From Lojkania enalia (taxonomy: Eukaryota > Ascomycota > Dothideomycetes > Pleosporales), in NCBI GenBank assembly GCA_010094045.1, contig ML986671.1, positions 124,001 through 188,000 of the forward strand: a stretch of DNA of 64,000 nt, given 5' to 3'. Each line of letters starts with the position of its first letter. The stretch's first letter is position 1. A program made the translations under genes and the position numbers. A model generated the notes under the pieces. It made no database searches, had not been told where the DNA came from, and saw only the letters and a list, made by a program, of their open reading frames with translations. Positions 48,957 to 62,322 of the stretch are shown piece after piece.

Positions 48957-50400
48957 TTCATAATTTGGGAATATGTTCTTTCGTTTTGAATAATGAGATT
49001 TCCTTACTTTTTGAGTTTTTTCCTTCGCAAGTTGGATTGGTTTGTGATTGTGGGCTCGGCAGGTGTTTTAAAAGGTAGGATTTGGTGGGTAGCAAAATCA
49101 GAACTTGGAATCTACCAACTTCGCTGGATAATGGACCATGTGATATGAAAAGACTGTACGAGTTAACATTCTGTACTATAATTCGTTGGAATAGCACCAC
49201 CTAAGCATAAAGTGTGGTAATATCCCGGAAGGATATAGTATGTCAATGACATATTTAAAAGCTTTAGCTAGTTAAACATATGCATTGAAAATCTTCCCAA
49301 GCTTCAACGCCCTAAACATATCTAGAAACGCTTCCTATAAGCGCCCCAAAAGTTGAAATCCTTTTACTCGTAATATAATTAAGAGGTTATACATTCGTTT
49401 CAAATATTTTCATGCTAAGAGAAGCCTTCTAAACGCTACATACCGCCAACAGAAGCGTACTCATTGCACAGAATAGAAAATTGAATTTCCCCTTGACGGA
49501 GACCTGCAATTACCTCCTAATCGGAAAGAGGAAAAACAAGGTTAGCAGATATGTAAAGCCACGAATCAAATGCAACAAGATTTACTCCTTCCTCGATGAG
49601 GGCGTCATTCTTCCACATGTTTCATCTTTCTACACTTACTTTTGACCTAAGCCAACCACAATTCAAGCAAGTTGCAGGAACCTGTTGGGATGAATTGAAA
49701 AAGTTGTTTACATTACTACCTTCCAGAACAATATTCAAGCTCATTAAAGTTGTTGAAGACCTAGACCTTGTTAACACGTAGTGAAAGCATGAGTATTGTT
49801 GTTCTGTGGGAATGTCTTTCCGATTTATTCCCGAAAAGACAGTGGAGAGAAGTATATTCCTAGAATTTCTTCGCTCCCCATGTAATTCCCTTGCGAACCC
49901 CTTCCAACAATGGAAAGAAGCATAATTGATAATCGCCGTTGGTTATGATGAATCGCGCACAGATACGAGAGGAATTAGCGGAAGTATTGCAGACCCGGAG
50001 ACGATTGTTGTTGGCTTTGTTATACTTGAGTGTGTTATTTAACCAGGAGATAATTGCATTGCTAGTGTAGACCCCATTTTCATAGTAGGTTCTTCTGTTT
50101 TGGTTACGCATCATTCGAATAAACGTGATATGATGGTTGATACTAGGCCCCCTGCCACTTGAATTGAAATCCTCATCAAAGCTTTGATGTAAAACTTGTT
50201 GGGTTAAAACAGGGATTTCGTTGCATGGGATGTAAAACTTGTGTGCACGACGTTGGATGGTACGAGCAAGGCCTAGTCGACTAGATCTACCACAGCAATA
50301 ACATGGTGATTCTACCTGGGTCTAGTCCCAACAGCCTTGGCTTAGATGAAATGGATAAGAATAAACTAGAGTTATTCATAAGTGAAGGAATTGAAGAGGA
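48957..50400. other. AT-rich spacer
   Basis: No gene recognised. Confidence 0.5.
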
Positions 50401-51248
50401 ATGCGTGGCATCATCGATACTTTGACGGCGGCCGGTGGTGTTGGCTTTGCTACGCTAGGGGCGTGCAGAACGGCAAAATTGTTGGATATATTACTAGCGC
50501 TATTTAAAGCCCTCATATTGACTTTGTTTTCTTTTTCCGAGGTGTTTGTCTATGCAGAGTTAATTATAGCCTTCAGTTCCTCATGTTTGCGGCGAAAAAG
50601 TTCCAGCTCCCGAATAGTATCTTGGGTCTTGTTTAAGGATACCAAATTTGCTTCGGCCTTTTCTTAAATGTTTTCATTGGAGAAGAAGAGGTTTCTAACC
50701 CGAAATCTGTTGCGCGGAGTTCGGTATTGGCCTCCCAAACTTTGGCTTCTCAGTGGGCGTGAATGATATGGATCTCCGGAAAGCCCCTGACGGTTTCCGA
50801 TAGGTTGGCGATGCTGCCAGAGTACAATTGAGATACACCCACATCGCTGTCGGAGTCATGATGATTATGACTGATGGCTAATGGCTGATGACAGTAGTGC
50901 AATGAAGGAGATTGGGTTGGATGGGGCGAGAAGTTGGGCGGAAAACAACCTACGCGATTGAAGTGGAAGAAGCGACCCAGGTACCAGAAAGAACGAATCC
51001 TGGCAAGCTGGGTTATCGCCGGGAGAATATAGCGCCTGTGTAACTCGTAGAAAGAGAAGCGATTTTAAGTTACTGATGGCAATTAAGAGTTTTAGCGCCC
51101 GGAATTTGTGTGGGTATGTGAAATCATGAGGTGGCATCGGTCCGACACCTAAGTAGGTCATCCGATCTCGGAAGTTAACCTGAATTAAAACCTTTTTGCC
51201 GCCTTCCAAATGTAAACTTAGCGCCTCATTACAGATGTCTACCGTCAA
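50401..51248 (-). pseudogene. Relic of a fungal protein with NLR-N-terminus-like features
   Basis: Minus strand, from 51248: TVDICNEALSLHLEGGKKVL, IQVNFRDRMTYLGVGPMPPH and DFTYPHKFRALKLL are well conserved in appearance. The sequence then falls into several frames with stops. Farther down, the coiled-coil-like pieces KVWEANTELRATDFGLE and TIRELELFRRKHEELKAIIN (about 50570-50760) appear in different frames. It may belong to the same class as fungal STAND/NLR-associated proteins, but that is a guess. Confidence 0.35.
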
Positions 51249-52041
51249 CGTTGATTCCTAGAAATTCGAATATAATCATAAGAACTGAGCAAGTTCTAAG
51301 GCTGGCTAGAGGTGTTTGGCATGACTTGGTATACTTCGTCGTATTTCTGTTCTTCCTGGCTAGTCTTGGCTCATGAACCCCTAATTCGCTGCAATCAAAC
51401 CCGTCAATTGATTCTTAGAATAACAAAGTGTTAACTTTACACCCTGAATCGGGTAAAAAGCGGAATGCAACATTCGGTTGTTTAGATAGTTGCAGTCCCG
51501 CTACATAAAAATGACAGTGTGCGAAGAGAAAAAGTACAATCCATTCCTCTTCTTGGGTAATCGCCATTACATTGTGACGTTTCCTTATGGTCGAACGTCT
51601 TCGTAGGTCAAGATTATGGAGCATATCATAAACTGAAATATTGGTGTGTTATCGCATGTCTTGTATGCGCTTTTACAATATATGATATGTTAGGTAGGCT
51701 ATATTGTAATGCCAGATCTTCTGTAATGCAATGCTTTGGAATCATGTCGGATGGGACTCAACCCTAAAGATTTTGTCACGTTAGATATTCGGCTATTACG
51801 TCAGCTACATCCTGCCTATATATAGACCCTCGATATCCCTCAATTCACACCACTTTTGGCTGCCATTTCTCCCCTCTGGCATCGCGACAGATTTCCTTAG
51901 AGAATGAGTGTTGCAATTAATTTTCGGAATAGTAATTGTGAAAATAACTAATAATAATTCATGAAGGGTTCAATAAAAGCTGACTTCTGATACATAAGTC
52001 CTCCCCAGATACCACTGTTTCAACATATTGACTTTACGCAA
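51249..52041. other. AT-rich spacer downstream of the NACHT-ankyrin pseudogene
   Basis: No gene recognised. Confidence 0.5.
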
Positions 52042-55000
52042 TTAATTGATACTAGAAACGCCATACACCCTCGGAAGCGCTTTCTTGACTGTCTGAAAGC
52101 CTGCCCAATGTTTGATATCTTGCCCTTCTGTTGTCTTATCTGGGTGCTGACATATCCTCTTTTGATCTGTAAATCTGCCTATAAGCAGCCATCGAATCAC
52201 TAAGGGATGGTACTTTGCGAGTGATACCCCATTGAAATTCTGTCCACCTTTTTTTTCATAGCTTATCGCCGCACCTCTATGTACTAGTAACTTAACTGCT
52301 TCGAGATTACCGGCTTGACAGGCTCCCATGAGCGGCGTGCCAAATGGTCCACCCTCAAGCTCGATAATCGCACTAGCATCTAGGAGCAGAGCCACATTCC
52401 GACATGGCACTTGTGAGGCGGCTATGTTAAGAGCTGAATGCCAATTTTCACCCCGCGAGTTTATTAGGCGCTGGCATGTACTGTATGTGAAGCAGCGAAT
52501 GATACGTCTGAGAGGAGTAGCGAGATCGTTCGACATTTGCTGAAATATATTGCCCTTAGCTTCAGTACAAGCCGTCAAGTCGTAATCCTCATTGAGAAGG
52601 TATGTGTCCATTCTCGTAGAGGATGCGAATGCCTACTGAACATAGGGGCCGCCGTCAAAAAATACGGAATGAAGACAATATCGATCTTCTCTGAAAAAGA
52701 GAAGTGCCGATGGTTTCCCACAAGATATAGCATGCCACAGACAAGAAATTCCCTCATTTTCTAGGATGGAGAAGTCGGCTCCCGCATGGCGAAGACGCAA
52801 TATCACCTCCTCATTGTACGAGAGGAATGCAAGTATGACAGGTGTTTGAAGATATGCGTTGCGCGCATTAGGGTTGGCTCCGTTGCCGATGAGGGTTTCA
52901 ACAATTCTTAAGTTAGCTTCCTTAGCTGCGATGTGTAGAGGAGCGTCTCTCCGTGAGTTTGTACTGTCAGCAAGAGCACCATGCTTCAGCAAAATATCCA
53001 CAGCTTCATTATTTCCTACCCGGGCGGCGATGTGTAGTGGGACGCCATTTACGTCATCGGTCGAGCAGTTCGCCGATTGCCAGTGGGTGACCATGCCCAA
53101 TTCAAGTCTTCAAATTGTATTTGTGCTTCTAGAATGACTGATAGGTCTCTCCAGGAGTTTTCACCAGAATTCCGGGACTTTTTGGATTCAGTATCGGTCG
53201 GGGCTTTTTGATGACGTTGAATAGAATCTTCAATTAAATGAATCAATGCTTGATTATTAAAGCTTGCGACTGCGACATGGTTTGGGTGGACAGCAAAGCT
53301 GCGAAAATCTGGATCAGGCATTTGGTTCATCAAAGAGACAAGGATAGACCCGGGATATTCATCCAAAACTCCAAAATGAAACGGCGTATAACCTCTGGTG
53401 TTGCCAGATTTACAGTACTGTGCCTGTATATCTGCACCGTTCTCGATGAGGAGCTGGGCAATGCCAAAGTTTCCCTTGCGGAGGGCAATAATTAGGGGAG
53501 TACAAGTTCCAAACTTGCATCCTCCGCAGGTAGGCGATAATGGTAAACTTGTGTCGACAACGAGTGCAATTAGCGAACTGCATAGCTCCATGTCGTCTGT
53601 TTCTATAGCTACAGTTAATCCTGAGACAAATGCTCTTTTGTAGTAGCTACTAGGTTTACTCTCGTTTCGATCATTGTCACTTAGATCTACCACTACTGTG
53701 AGAGTTTGATATCTAGTGAAATATAGGGATTCATACTTTTCTGAAAAGAGTACTCGAGTATTTTCTTTGCGACATGCTTGTGGCCTTTTCTTAGTGCAGC
53801 AATATATGGGCTTTCCTTTGGGGAGTCCCTAATGCCAGCTCCTCCATTGTGCTTCAAGAGCATATTTACTATCTCCTCGTTCCCCGAATGCGCCGCGAAG
53901 TAAAGAGGGGTTAAAGCCCTAGTCGATTCAACATTGATACCCGCACCTCTGGCCAACAAATGCTTAGCACATATGTTGTGACAATTAATCACTGCATAAT
54001 GAAGTGCAGTCTGCCCAAATTTGCCTTGAGTATTGATATCCAATGTTTGTAAGGATGATGACGAATGTTCGACAAGCTCGCTTTCACTGTGGTAAGCGGG
54101 GAATCTTTGTTGTTCATCATTGCCTCCTTTCAATTTATCTACAGCCTTGGTACTGTCATTCAAGGTGTTTCGCAAACATCTGGCAACGAGGAATTCAACA
54201 ACATTATCATGCCCATATCTACATGCGAAGTGCAATGCGTTCTGGCCACTGTAATCAACCAAGCGGGGAGAAGCTCCCCGATCAAGGAGAGCTCTTAGGT
54301 GAACTAGTTTCCCCGATGTAGCGGCAGTCATGAGGGGCGTCCTGTTGTCCAATGATGTGCGTTCGTTTGGATCATACCCATGGTCCAATAGTAATGCTAA
54401 AGTATGTTTGTCCGTGTATCCCGAGCAGGCATAATTAACGAGCTCCATTGTATGACAGGGTTCTTGGTTTATGGTGTGATCTAGCATGTTACGAATAACT
54501 GTATTCTGGCTGTAGAGGCACGCGCTTTGCAGTCCGCACAATCGGGAAAAGGAGTCTGAGCCGCAGTCTTCCACAGAAAAATTCTTTCCCAAGAAGCGCT
54601 GATACAAATGATTCACGATTCAATCTACAAGCAAAATGAAAGACTCGGCTGCTGTGTTTGTGTAAAGTAGAGAGCTGGGGAACCACGATACAGCTGAGCA
54701 TGTTGATAAGAAACGAAGCAGCTTTGTCGAGGGAAGGCCAAGAGGACTGGGAACTAGACAACTCTTGTTCAGCAATCTCTAAAGTGAGTTCGAAACATGT
54801 CTTTCCTTCCCCATCCTTGAGAAGTGGATCGGTCCCAAGAGCCACGGAGGTATTAAATGTAGAGACCTCTATCATGGAGAAAGAGGAGCAAAGATTGTGA
54901 ATTGGGAACCGATTATCCTTATCCATTTTGACAACCACCTAATCAGAGATCAAGAGCTGTATAGTCTGTTCCAATCTGATAGGGTCAGGAGATTCTAGAG

Positions 55001-58000
55001 GCTTTAGCACGTGTAGTGCGGTTTTTCCATTCTTGCGAACGGCCAATCTACCCCCTTGGCCAATATTACCTTGATACTCTCAGGGGAGGAGGAAGCCGTT
55101 CTCTAGCCAGTGATGAATGGCTGTCGAGCTATCTTCCGTCAAGAAACATGAATCTGCTCCAAGTTCGATCAATAGGTTCAAAGCCTTCACGTACTGTGCC
55201 TCTAGAATTTGGGATGATGACTGTCTCAAGAGATGGTCCCCCGGTTTCCTATTGAAGACCAACGCGCCAAATAAATGAATAGGTGTGCATCTATTTGACT
55301 TAGTGGCAGAGAGCGATATTTGGGGATCGGGATCGTACTCCGAGAGTGCCCTAATCATCCTCTCGTTACAGCTAGCGGATGCGAAGTGCCAGGACGTCCA
55401 GCCTTGCGAATCTGCTAAATAATATCGTGATCCTACTTCGAGCAAAATTCTGGCCTTCGTTGCCGTTAAATCCTGTGAAGATAATGAAGAGCAATTCGGC
55501 GTTCATCAGTCGCTCGGTGGGGATTCGCACCAAAATCCAAAAGGCATCTAACCAATTCAGGAGAGCCATAAGCTGCAGCTACGTGTAATAATGTAGCTCC
55601 AGTCACGTTCAGTTCCTTATCTTCAATGTTTTTCTGAAGATCGACTTTGCAATGTTCCATCAGGGCCTTTACTACTTCGACATGGTTATACTTGACAGCT
55701 AGCTTTAGGGCTACCCAATGTTCTTCCTTGCCACCAGAGAACACCGAATCAATTTGTGCTATTTCGTTGGCATTTATTCCTGTATAATTGGTCATTAGGC
55801 AAAGCTTGGAGAAGCTAGCCTTAGTGGCTCCTGTAAGATGTTGGACTGCTATCGCATCCAGGATTGGAGTCATGTCCCCTGGACAATCACAAGATGCTTC
55901 TAATCCTTTTATTAGGTACTGTAACGTGTCTTGATCAATGTATGCTCCGGCCTTGAGAAGTGGAATTAGTCTCGAAGAGCTTATCCTAGCCGCAAGTTTT
56001 AGAGCTGCGTCCTGAAATATAGGTCCTGATCTGCTTTCTAAGTCTGCCTTGGATCGAAGCAAAAGCTCAATAATCCGAGAGTATTGAAACTTCATCTCCT
56101 CATGTCTTTGATTTACATGAGTCAAGGATGGCTCATAGGGCGTCATCGGAATACTGCCGGGTGGCGGTGGCGGCGGCGGTGGTGGTGGAAGAAGCTCAAG
56201 GGACTGGCTCGGATGCCTTATATGGTTAGTGACGAAGTAACTTCCGCTGTCTCCAGCTATGGCGAGGTGTAACGGCTGGCCCAGGTCACTGATCTGGTTT
56301 GGTGAGCAACTGGATTTTAATAGCCAGGAACATAGCTCCACATCATGCAGCATAGCAGCAAAGTGCAAAGGCGTGAGAGTCTTGATCAAAAGAGTAATAA
56401 TGACAAAATCATCGACTAGCCTTGCTTCCTTATCTTCAAGATAAAGTGGGTAGGCAGACCAGAACGAATGCTGCACTAAGGAGAAAAAATTCCCTGACCC
56501 TCTGGGATGCGTTAAGCGTTGAACAAGTAATCTAGATACGTCATCGGGCCAATTTGAGCGCCAGTAGTATGACCGGTAGGTAACACAGTGGCTCTTGAAC
56601 GTATAAATGTTGTTGAGCCTTTCCCACTCGACTAAGCTCTGGGCAGGGCCTTCCTCGGGTTTTCTGTGGTTAAGATAGGTGAGGCATATCTTCGATAGAT
56701 CAAGAGTGCTGCTCTCTTCCTCCATGTAGTAGGAACTTAGCTTTGGGAACCGCTTGGGATCGAGGCTAGAAAAGAACTCTTTCACAGTGAAGTGAGCCAG
56801 CTCATATCCATAAGGTGAAAGTCGAATCAGGCTACTACAGCATCTAAGAACTTCGTCGTCCTCAGGGACAGAATCCAGGTCTAAGTCTTCATCGCCCAAA
56901 TTAACAGAAATGGCTTGGTATAGCTCGGGTGCAGATAGTGGTGCTTGGGAATAGATTAACCATTTTAGAGTTCTTCTGACAATTCTCTGAATGGAAGGAT
57001 CACGATCGTTTAGCCGTCCGAGTATGCGCTCATAAGTTGCGTTCAGATCTGGTGGGAGAGAAGCCAAAGCTTGCCTACGTTCACGATCGTTTAGTAACTC
57101 GCACAGATAATCGATCTGACATGTGACCCATCGAAACCTATTAATTCTGTCAGCCCACGATATTTCCAGAAAGGGATTATTATATTATAGCGTACATTCC
57201 ATCGGCTCCATTGACTAGTTTCTCCATTATATGTTGTCTCAGTTCGTTGGACTTGAGACGTAGTCGTTTAGTTCTAATCCGCTGTTCTATGTCCGACGCG
57301 ACGTATAGTTTCAGATCGCTACTCTTCGCTGCAATAGAAACCTGTACGTATTCCTCTAAATTATCTCTTATGTGAAGTTCGTCTCGACTCAAGAAGAGAC
57401 TCTTAATGTTGGGTGTTATAGTACTAAGATTAACCAAAAGCTCGACAACTTGGACGGTAAATTTTCCGCATTCATCAAGGCCATCCACGAGGATTGCAAC
57501 GTCTTCAAAGTGTTGAGCCATATCCCGGATCAATTCTCGCAGAGCATGTTCGTTCGGCAATCTACCTAAGGCACCGTTGGGATTGCAATCTTCATAATAT
57601 GCTCTAAGTTTATCGAAGCACTGCTGGTATTGCTAGGCAATTTGACTCGCAATAGAGCCAAGGATATTCACTGGGTTCTGGCTTTCAGGATTCTTGTAGT
57701 CGCAATAGAAGAAAGCAACCCCATAATCTTTGCTGCATCTCTCCATAGCTTCTTCAATCACCAAGGAAGCAAGGACTGTCTTGCCCAGCGCCGGGCATGC
57801 CATACAGCCAGAGTCGGGAATTTCTTGAGATCATTCAATTCAGGAACTCATGACTTTCCGTTAGCCTAGTAGGGTTAGATTTCACAGTATTTAAAATACC
57901 TGGAACGTACCAGAGTCCCGTTCCCGGCTGTCTCAGCTTTAGGCCCATCTCATGATTTTGCTGGGGATTAACCTTAGGAAAGAATGCCAAAACTTTCTGC

Positions 58001-58593
58001 TGATATGCTGATAAAGCTAGACGATCCCTCTGGTCCCATCTCTTGCGCATATCTCCCCTGATATCATGTACACTATTTTCTATGACTTCTTGACGGCTGA
58101 GGGCTTTGAGCAGATGTGATAAATTCTCAGCTGACAGTGCTAATGTCAATGCTCACTTGTGTCTTTGAATGTCGTCTATTAGCTCCTTGGTTTCGGATGC
58201 GGAGAATGGCCATTTTAGTTTTCCTAGAAGGTTTGCACCGGTAGATGCTCCTTTCTCTTGAGGGGAAGCCTTCTGTAGCTTATTTTTAATAGATTGAAGT
58301 GCTTCATAGCAGTAATATACATGGTGCACTTGAATTGTATTGTCACTTTGCTCTCCCTCGAGCTGACAAGCAATTAGATGAAGACTATGAAGAATGCCGC
58401 AGAGGTCCCGAATTTCCCTCAAAAAGGCTGAAACATCTTTCTCGGCACTCTTTGTCGTCTTTATGTACCAAAATATTTTGCCAAATACCAAACCCGCAAG
58501 CGCGATAAGACCGGCGATGCCCGCAGCAACGTCCATCCAAGATGAGATGGCCTTGGATGATCTCGTGAATCTGGGTGATCGAAATAAAGACAA
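52042..58593 (-). pseudogene. NACHT-ankyrin (NLR-like STAND) gene, multiply broken
   Basis: Minus strand, about 2,000 codons. The N-terminus (MDVAAGIAGLIALAGLVFGK) is the fungal STAND N-terminal domain. Walker A reads YGMPGAG then a one-base insertion near 57784 (GGGC for GGC) before KTVLASLVIEEA. Walker B is DVAILVDGLDECGKF. A WHD-like segment (LPPDLNATYERILGRLNDRD; PLSAPELYQAISVNL) sits in an intact 533-codon stretch (55466-57067). Ankyrin repeats follow (TPLHFAAM, GATLLHVAAAYGSPELVRCL, QNALHFACRYGHDNVVEFLV, GVPLHIAARVGNNEAVDILL). Lesions: stops at 58153, 57633, 55080, 54939 and 52633; frameshifts near 57784, 55467, 54588, 53700 and 53100. At least two normal introns remain. Such proteins sense non-self and trigger cell death; this copy cannot work. 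Large open stretches imply recent decay. Confidence 0.88.
56158..56192 (-). repeat. Polyproline-coding trinucleotide tract in the NACHT-ankyrin pseudogene
   Basis: GGN repeats on the + strand encode about 11 consecutive prolines on the minus strand (LLP11GSIP), inserted within the ankyrin region. Confidence 0.8.
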
Positions 58594-59734
58594 TAGAAGT
58601 CGTTCAGACGATGAAATATGTTGAGTAATCGAAATTTCTTGGTTTTGAGATCTATTTCTAATATATTGGTTTGCGGTTAGTTAAGGCAAGACTGAAAGAA
58701 GAGGCAGCAAGGCAGATTTACGCATGAGGGCGGCTTGATGTGAAGCGCCTCACTATGGAGAGCCAATCTGTAACGGTTAATGGTGAAGGAGCTATGGTTA
58801 TATTATATGATCATGGCTTGTGTGGCAGACACCACCTGGAAATACTAGAGAGAGCTGCCGGCAGCAGCAGGGAACAAAGAAGACAGACACAAAAAATAGA
58901 CAATCAACCATTTTATGCCCCATTCCCTTACACAATCCAATAAAACAACATTTGATCAATCATCCCAGCAAATAATAACCAATTAGGGGGTTTAGTAATT
59001 ATATCTGTCGCGCATTAGGGAGCATCAATTGCTGAGGCATATATTGATGTATTGAAGGAGGGTAAGTGGCCTGCTTCGGCAGAAGCTGGGGATGGCGAGA
59101 CTATATAGGCCTGAAAACAGACCAAATATAATAGGATAGTAGAAACATGTGACAATATCCACCGCTGACTGGTGCTCGCGTAAATCAAAATTACCTTAGC
59201 ACCCAATCATCCCTAGTATTGACGTGAAACCAATATCATACCAGATATGGAGGCATTGAAGTAGCGTTGCGCAATTTGCTTCAGCCGGAGAATGCAGGTG
59301 CAATCGATAGGATAGATTACTCTACCGTACATTCCCGAAAGGTTTTGCGAAGTCGATGCATTTAGAGTACAACTGATATGCTTCCAACTCTAACTAGATT
59401 TATGTATTTTGGTGCCTACTTCCTTTTTAAAATGAGTCCTATAGGCAGTAGGATTTGAAACGACGGAAAGAGCGACACGAAGTACAAGGCAGCAGGACAC
59501 TATTTACAAAAGCAGCGCATTCTCTATTAATATTATCCCGCAAAGACGTATATAATAACGGTTGGAGAGTATCAAGTTCGACACAAGGGAACCCTTTATC
59601 GAATAGGGGAACTAGTAACCATTTGCTCATCATCCTGCGTACCGTTGATCCTGAGCTTCCATTTCTCGAGGATCATAAGGATTCAATAACACAGACGGGT
59701 GGCGCTGCGGAGTTGTCGAATCTCTGCCTTGTGG
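58594..59734. other. Intergenic with LTR-like element
   Basis: Repeat copy D at 59006-59154. No gene recognised. Confidence 0.5.
59006..59154 (+). mobile_element. LTR-like element, copy D (149 bp)
   Basis: TGTCGCGCATTAGG ... AAACATGTGACA, flanked by a perfect 5-bp duplication ATATC/ATATC (59001-59005 and 59155-59159). It contains ACTATATAGGCCTGAAAAC. Confidence 0.88.
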
Positions 59735-60997
59735 TTAGCACACTTTCCACAGATCCAATGCATAGGTAGCTTGCCTAGTACGTCCTGGTCTTCCCCCAGC
59801 ATATCCAAACTCAGACTCCGGACTCCTTGTATCTCTTCTCAAGTATCCGTTTTCTCCCGCACCGACGTAATATTCCGCCTTCGACTCTCCCTGTCCGTTG
59901 AGGCTCCCAAAGTTCTGATATATAGAGCCGCTCGGTGGTGCAACAGCGCTGTTCCGGGAACTCTCGTTCATCATGTTGCTCTTTGGGGAGAAAATGGAGT
60001 GATTTTGCCACATATGCGGAGATTGTGGGAGGTTTGTAGTGCTTGATCGCTGATTCACCTCCTGTTTTAGCGTTCTCGATCGACCGATGAAGAAGAATAG
60101 CGCGGCGGCTAGAGCAAGAACGGTTACTGCGCCAACAGCGATTCCGGCAATAGCACCTTTAGATAAAACTGGTTTACTCGTTGTCATGGCGGCATCGGTG
60201 CCTGAAGTGGCAGTCGTTGGCGTGGCCGATGTTGGGGTCGTCGAGGATGCTAAAGAGCTTGAGCCCGTGGACGAGACACTGGGAAGGGGGCTGAGAGTAG
60301 CCTCTGGTGGAAACGGCTCCCCAGGATTGAGCATATATGCAGAATCCATCGCGAGTTGCCGCTGGTTCTCTAGAGAAGTATTGGCGCTCTGTCTACCTTA
60401 GTGTAATTTCCTTGGCCTGTAACGTAGGCAATTATCAGGAAATAGGAATAGAGAAACCTACCGGATTTATTACACCGACCATTCCGTAGCCAATGCAAGA
60501 GCCTGGAGCCGAACAGTAAAAGAATATTGGATCGGTGTCATTGATCTGAAGAGTCCACGATGGGGGCTATAATTGTTAGAAAGCACCAAAGGTGCGGTAC
60601 CCTATTGCCTCTTACATCGGGCAAGATAGCATCCACAGGGCGAAACCCAGAAAAGAACCCGACCTTCCCCCGGCCTGTCATTTCGTATGGAATACATGGA
60701 AACTCATATTCCGCCCGCACTACGGAGTGATTAGTGGGGAAGAATTCAAACTTGATCAGCTTAAAGATGTCAGCAAACTCTAGGGTAAGAGCATAAGGTG
60801 TAGCTCACATCTCCCGCTTCAGCCTGAGTAACTTCTGGCTTGAACTTGTGGTCAATACCAACTTGAATTGTGTATGTTTGGGCCAGGGCTGAAGATGTAG
60901 CTGTAGGTGTAGTAGAAGAATCTTGCGCAACGACTAATGGGATCAGCTGTATTAGAAGAATTGTTAACATAAACAGAAACGGCTTCGAATTTTCCAT
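59735..60997 (-). CDS. Membrane-anchored extracellular cupredoxin-like protein
   Basis: Four exons on the minus strand: 60809-60997, 60616-60759, 60462-60566 and 59735-60388, introns 49, 49 and 73 bp, all in phase 0; 363 residues. Signal peptide MENSKPFLFMLTILLIQLIPLVVAQ is followed by a Ser/Thr linker and a cupredoxin domain (about residues 40-150): YTIQVGIDHKFKPEVTQAEA, FEFFPTNHSVVRAEYEFPC, GFFSGFRPVDAILPD, INDTDPIFFYCSAPGSCIGY and GMVGVINP. The copper-site pattern His (NHS), Cys (YCSAPGSC) and Met (YGM) fits a mononuclear copper fold. A Ser/Thr/Pro-rich stalk and one transmembrane helix (AIAGIAVGAVTVLALAAALF) follow, then a cytosolic tail of about 110 residues. Surface copper binding, cell-wall or adhesion roles are suggested for this fungal family. 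Confidence 0.88.
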
Positions 60998-62322
60998 ACT
61001 GAAATAAAAAGGCTGAGGAGACAGAAAGAATGGGAAAGAGTGGGAGCACGAGTGCGATTGCGAATGGGAAAGTCGTTGGAGAGCTCAGCCGCGTTAAGGC
61101 AAATGCTCCTCAGCCTGATTCAGCCATGTGCCTGATAACAGCTTTGGATTGGTCTATATAGATAGTTCATCATGGATCTTCCATCTGACTTCCCTACTGA
61201 GTTCTTACCTGTATGCCACAAGCAGAAAGGCATGGCCCGCGGTATGTTTTGTCTATTTATGGCACTACAGTCTCGATCAGTGAAAATTTTTCGCTGGCGG
61301 GCATCGCACGATTGATATTTAGTATTTTAACTTACTTAAATTCGAATTATATCGTATGAGATCCAAACGGTCATAATGGAGGTTATAGTGAAATGGCTAC
61401 AGAATTTGTTGATGCGCGCGGCCTTCAGCTTGGTCAGCGCCTCGATAAGGGCGGCTACACGATCTGTAGTATTACCTCAAGTACGAACACGGGCTGGGGG
61501 CGGCTTACTTAGGGAGTAGAATAAAGTGAGCCTAGATTAGCCGCCTATGTGGATGTCTTTCTTTCATAATGAGAATATCATAATGACGTTCTGATTGTCT
61601 CTATTTGGTATTGTAGCCTTTTTAAGTCTTCAGTATTATGGCTCCTCCCTAATGGCCCTTGATAATTTTCTGATTTTCGTACTCTTCATCTCCTGAAAAC
61701 TGGTTTGGGAGATAATGTCACGTGTTTCTACTATCCTATTATAGTTGGTCTGTTTTCAGGCCTATATAGTCTCGCCATTGCCAGCCTCTAACTAGGCAGG
61801 CCACTTAACCTCCTTCAATACATCAATATTTGCCTCAGCAATTGATACTCCCTGATACACGACAGATAATACACCCTAATCGCGCCTGTCGCGCGACTCA
61901 CACATTTCGACCAGTATTGACAAGCACGCTAAGACCCGTGGTGGAAGGGTCCCGGACCATTGCAAATTAAAATTCGGAACTTACATATGATATAGTGAAC
62001 AAGCTAAAAAGTTCTTTTCCATTAGTTCGTTACTACATCTGAGTGGCTCAAACGGATCATCGTCGGGAGACACTGTGACAAATCATGCCGGGCTACCGTA
62101 GTAAGCTTTAATCGAAAGCCAGGCCTTTATATATGCATTCCCATTCCGAATAACTAGACATTTTTGAGCGAGGGTAGAGAATTAAATATAATAGATAATG
62201 TCATCTCTAGATAATCCAAGTTCTGCTTAGTTCCACTACCAGCTCATGCCATCATATCACACCGTTACCGACTCTTGTTGCCTTCAGATAGACGTTTTAT
62301 CTATTGCATTTCACCTCTTTAT
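60998..62322. other. Intergenic with LTR-like element
   Basis: Promoter side of the cupredoxin gene, then repeat copy E at 61716-61864. No gene recognised. Confidence 0.5.
61716..61864 (-). mobile_element. LTR-like element, copy E (149 bp)
   Basis: TGTCACGTGTTTC ... GATACACGACA on the + strand, flanked by a perfect 5-bp duplication GATAA/GATAA (61711-61715 and 61865-61869). Confidence 0.88.

Noticed and set aside
58153..58155. TGA in the NACHT-ankyrin gene explained by a 17-bp GTGAGC...TTAG intron
   Set aside because: Far below the minimum fungal intron length; a nonsense mutation is simpler given the other lesions.
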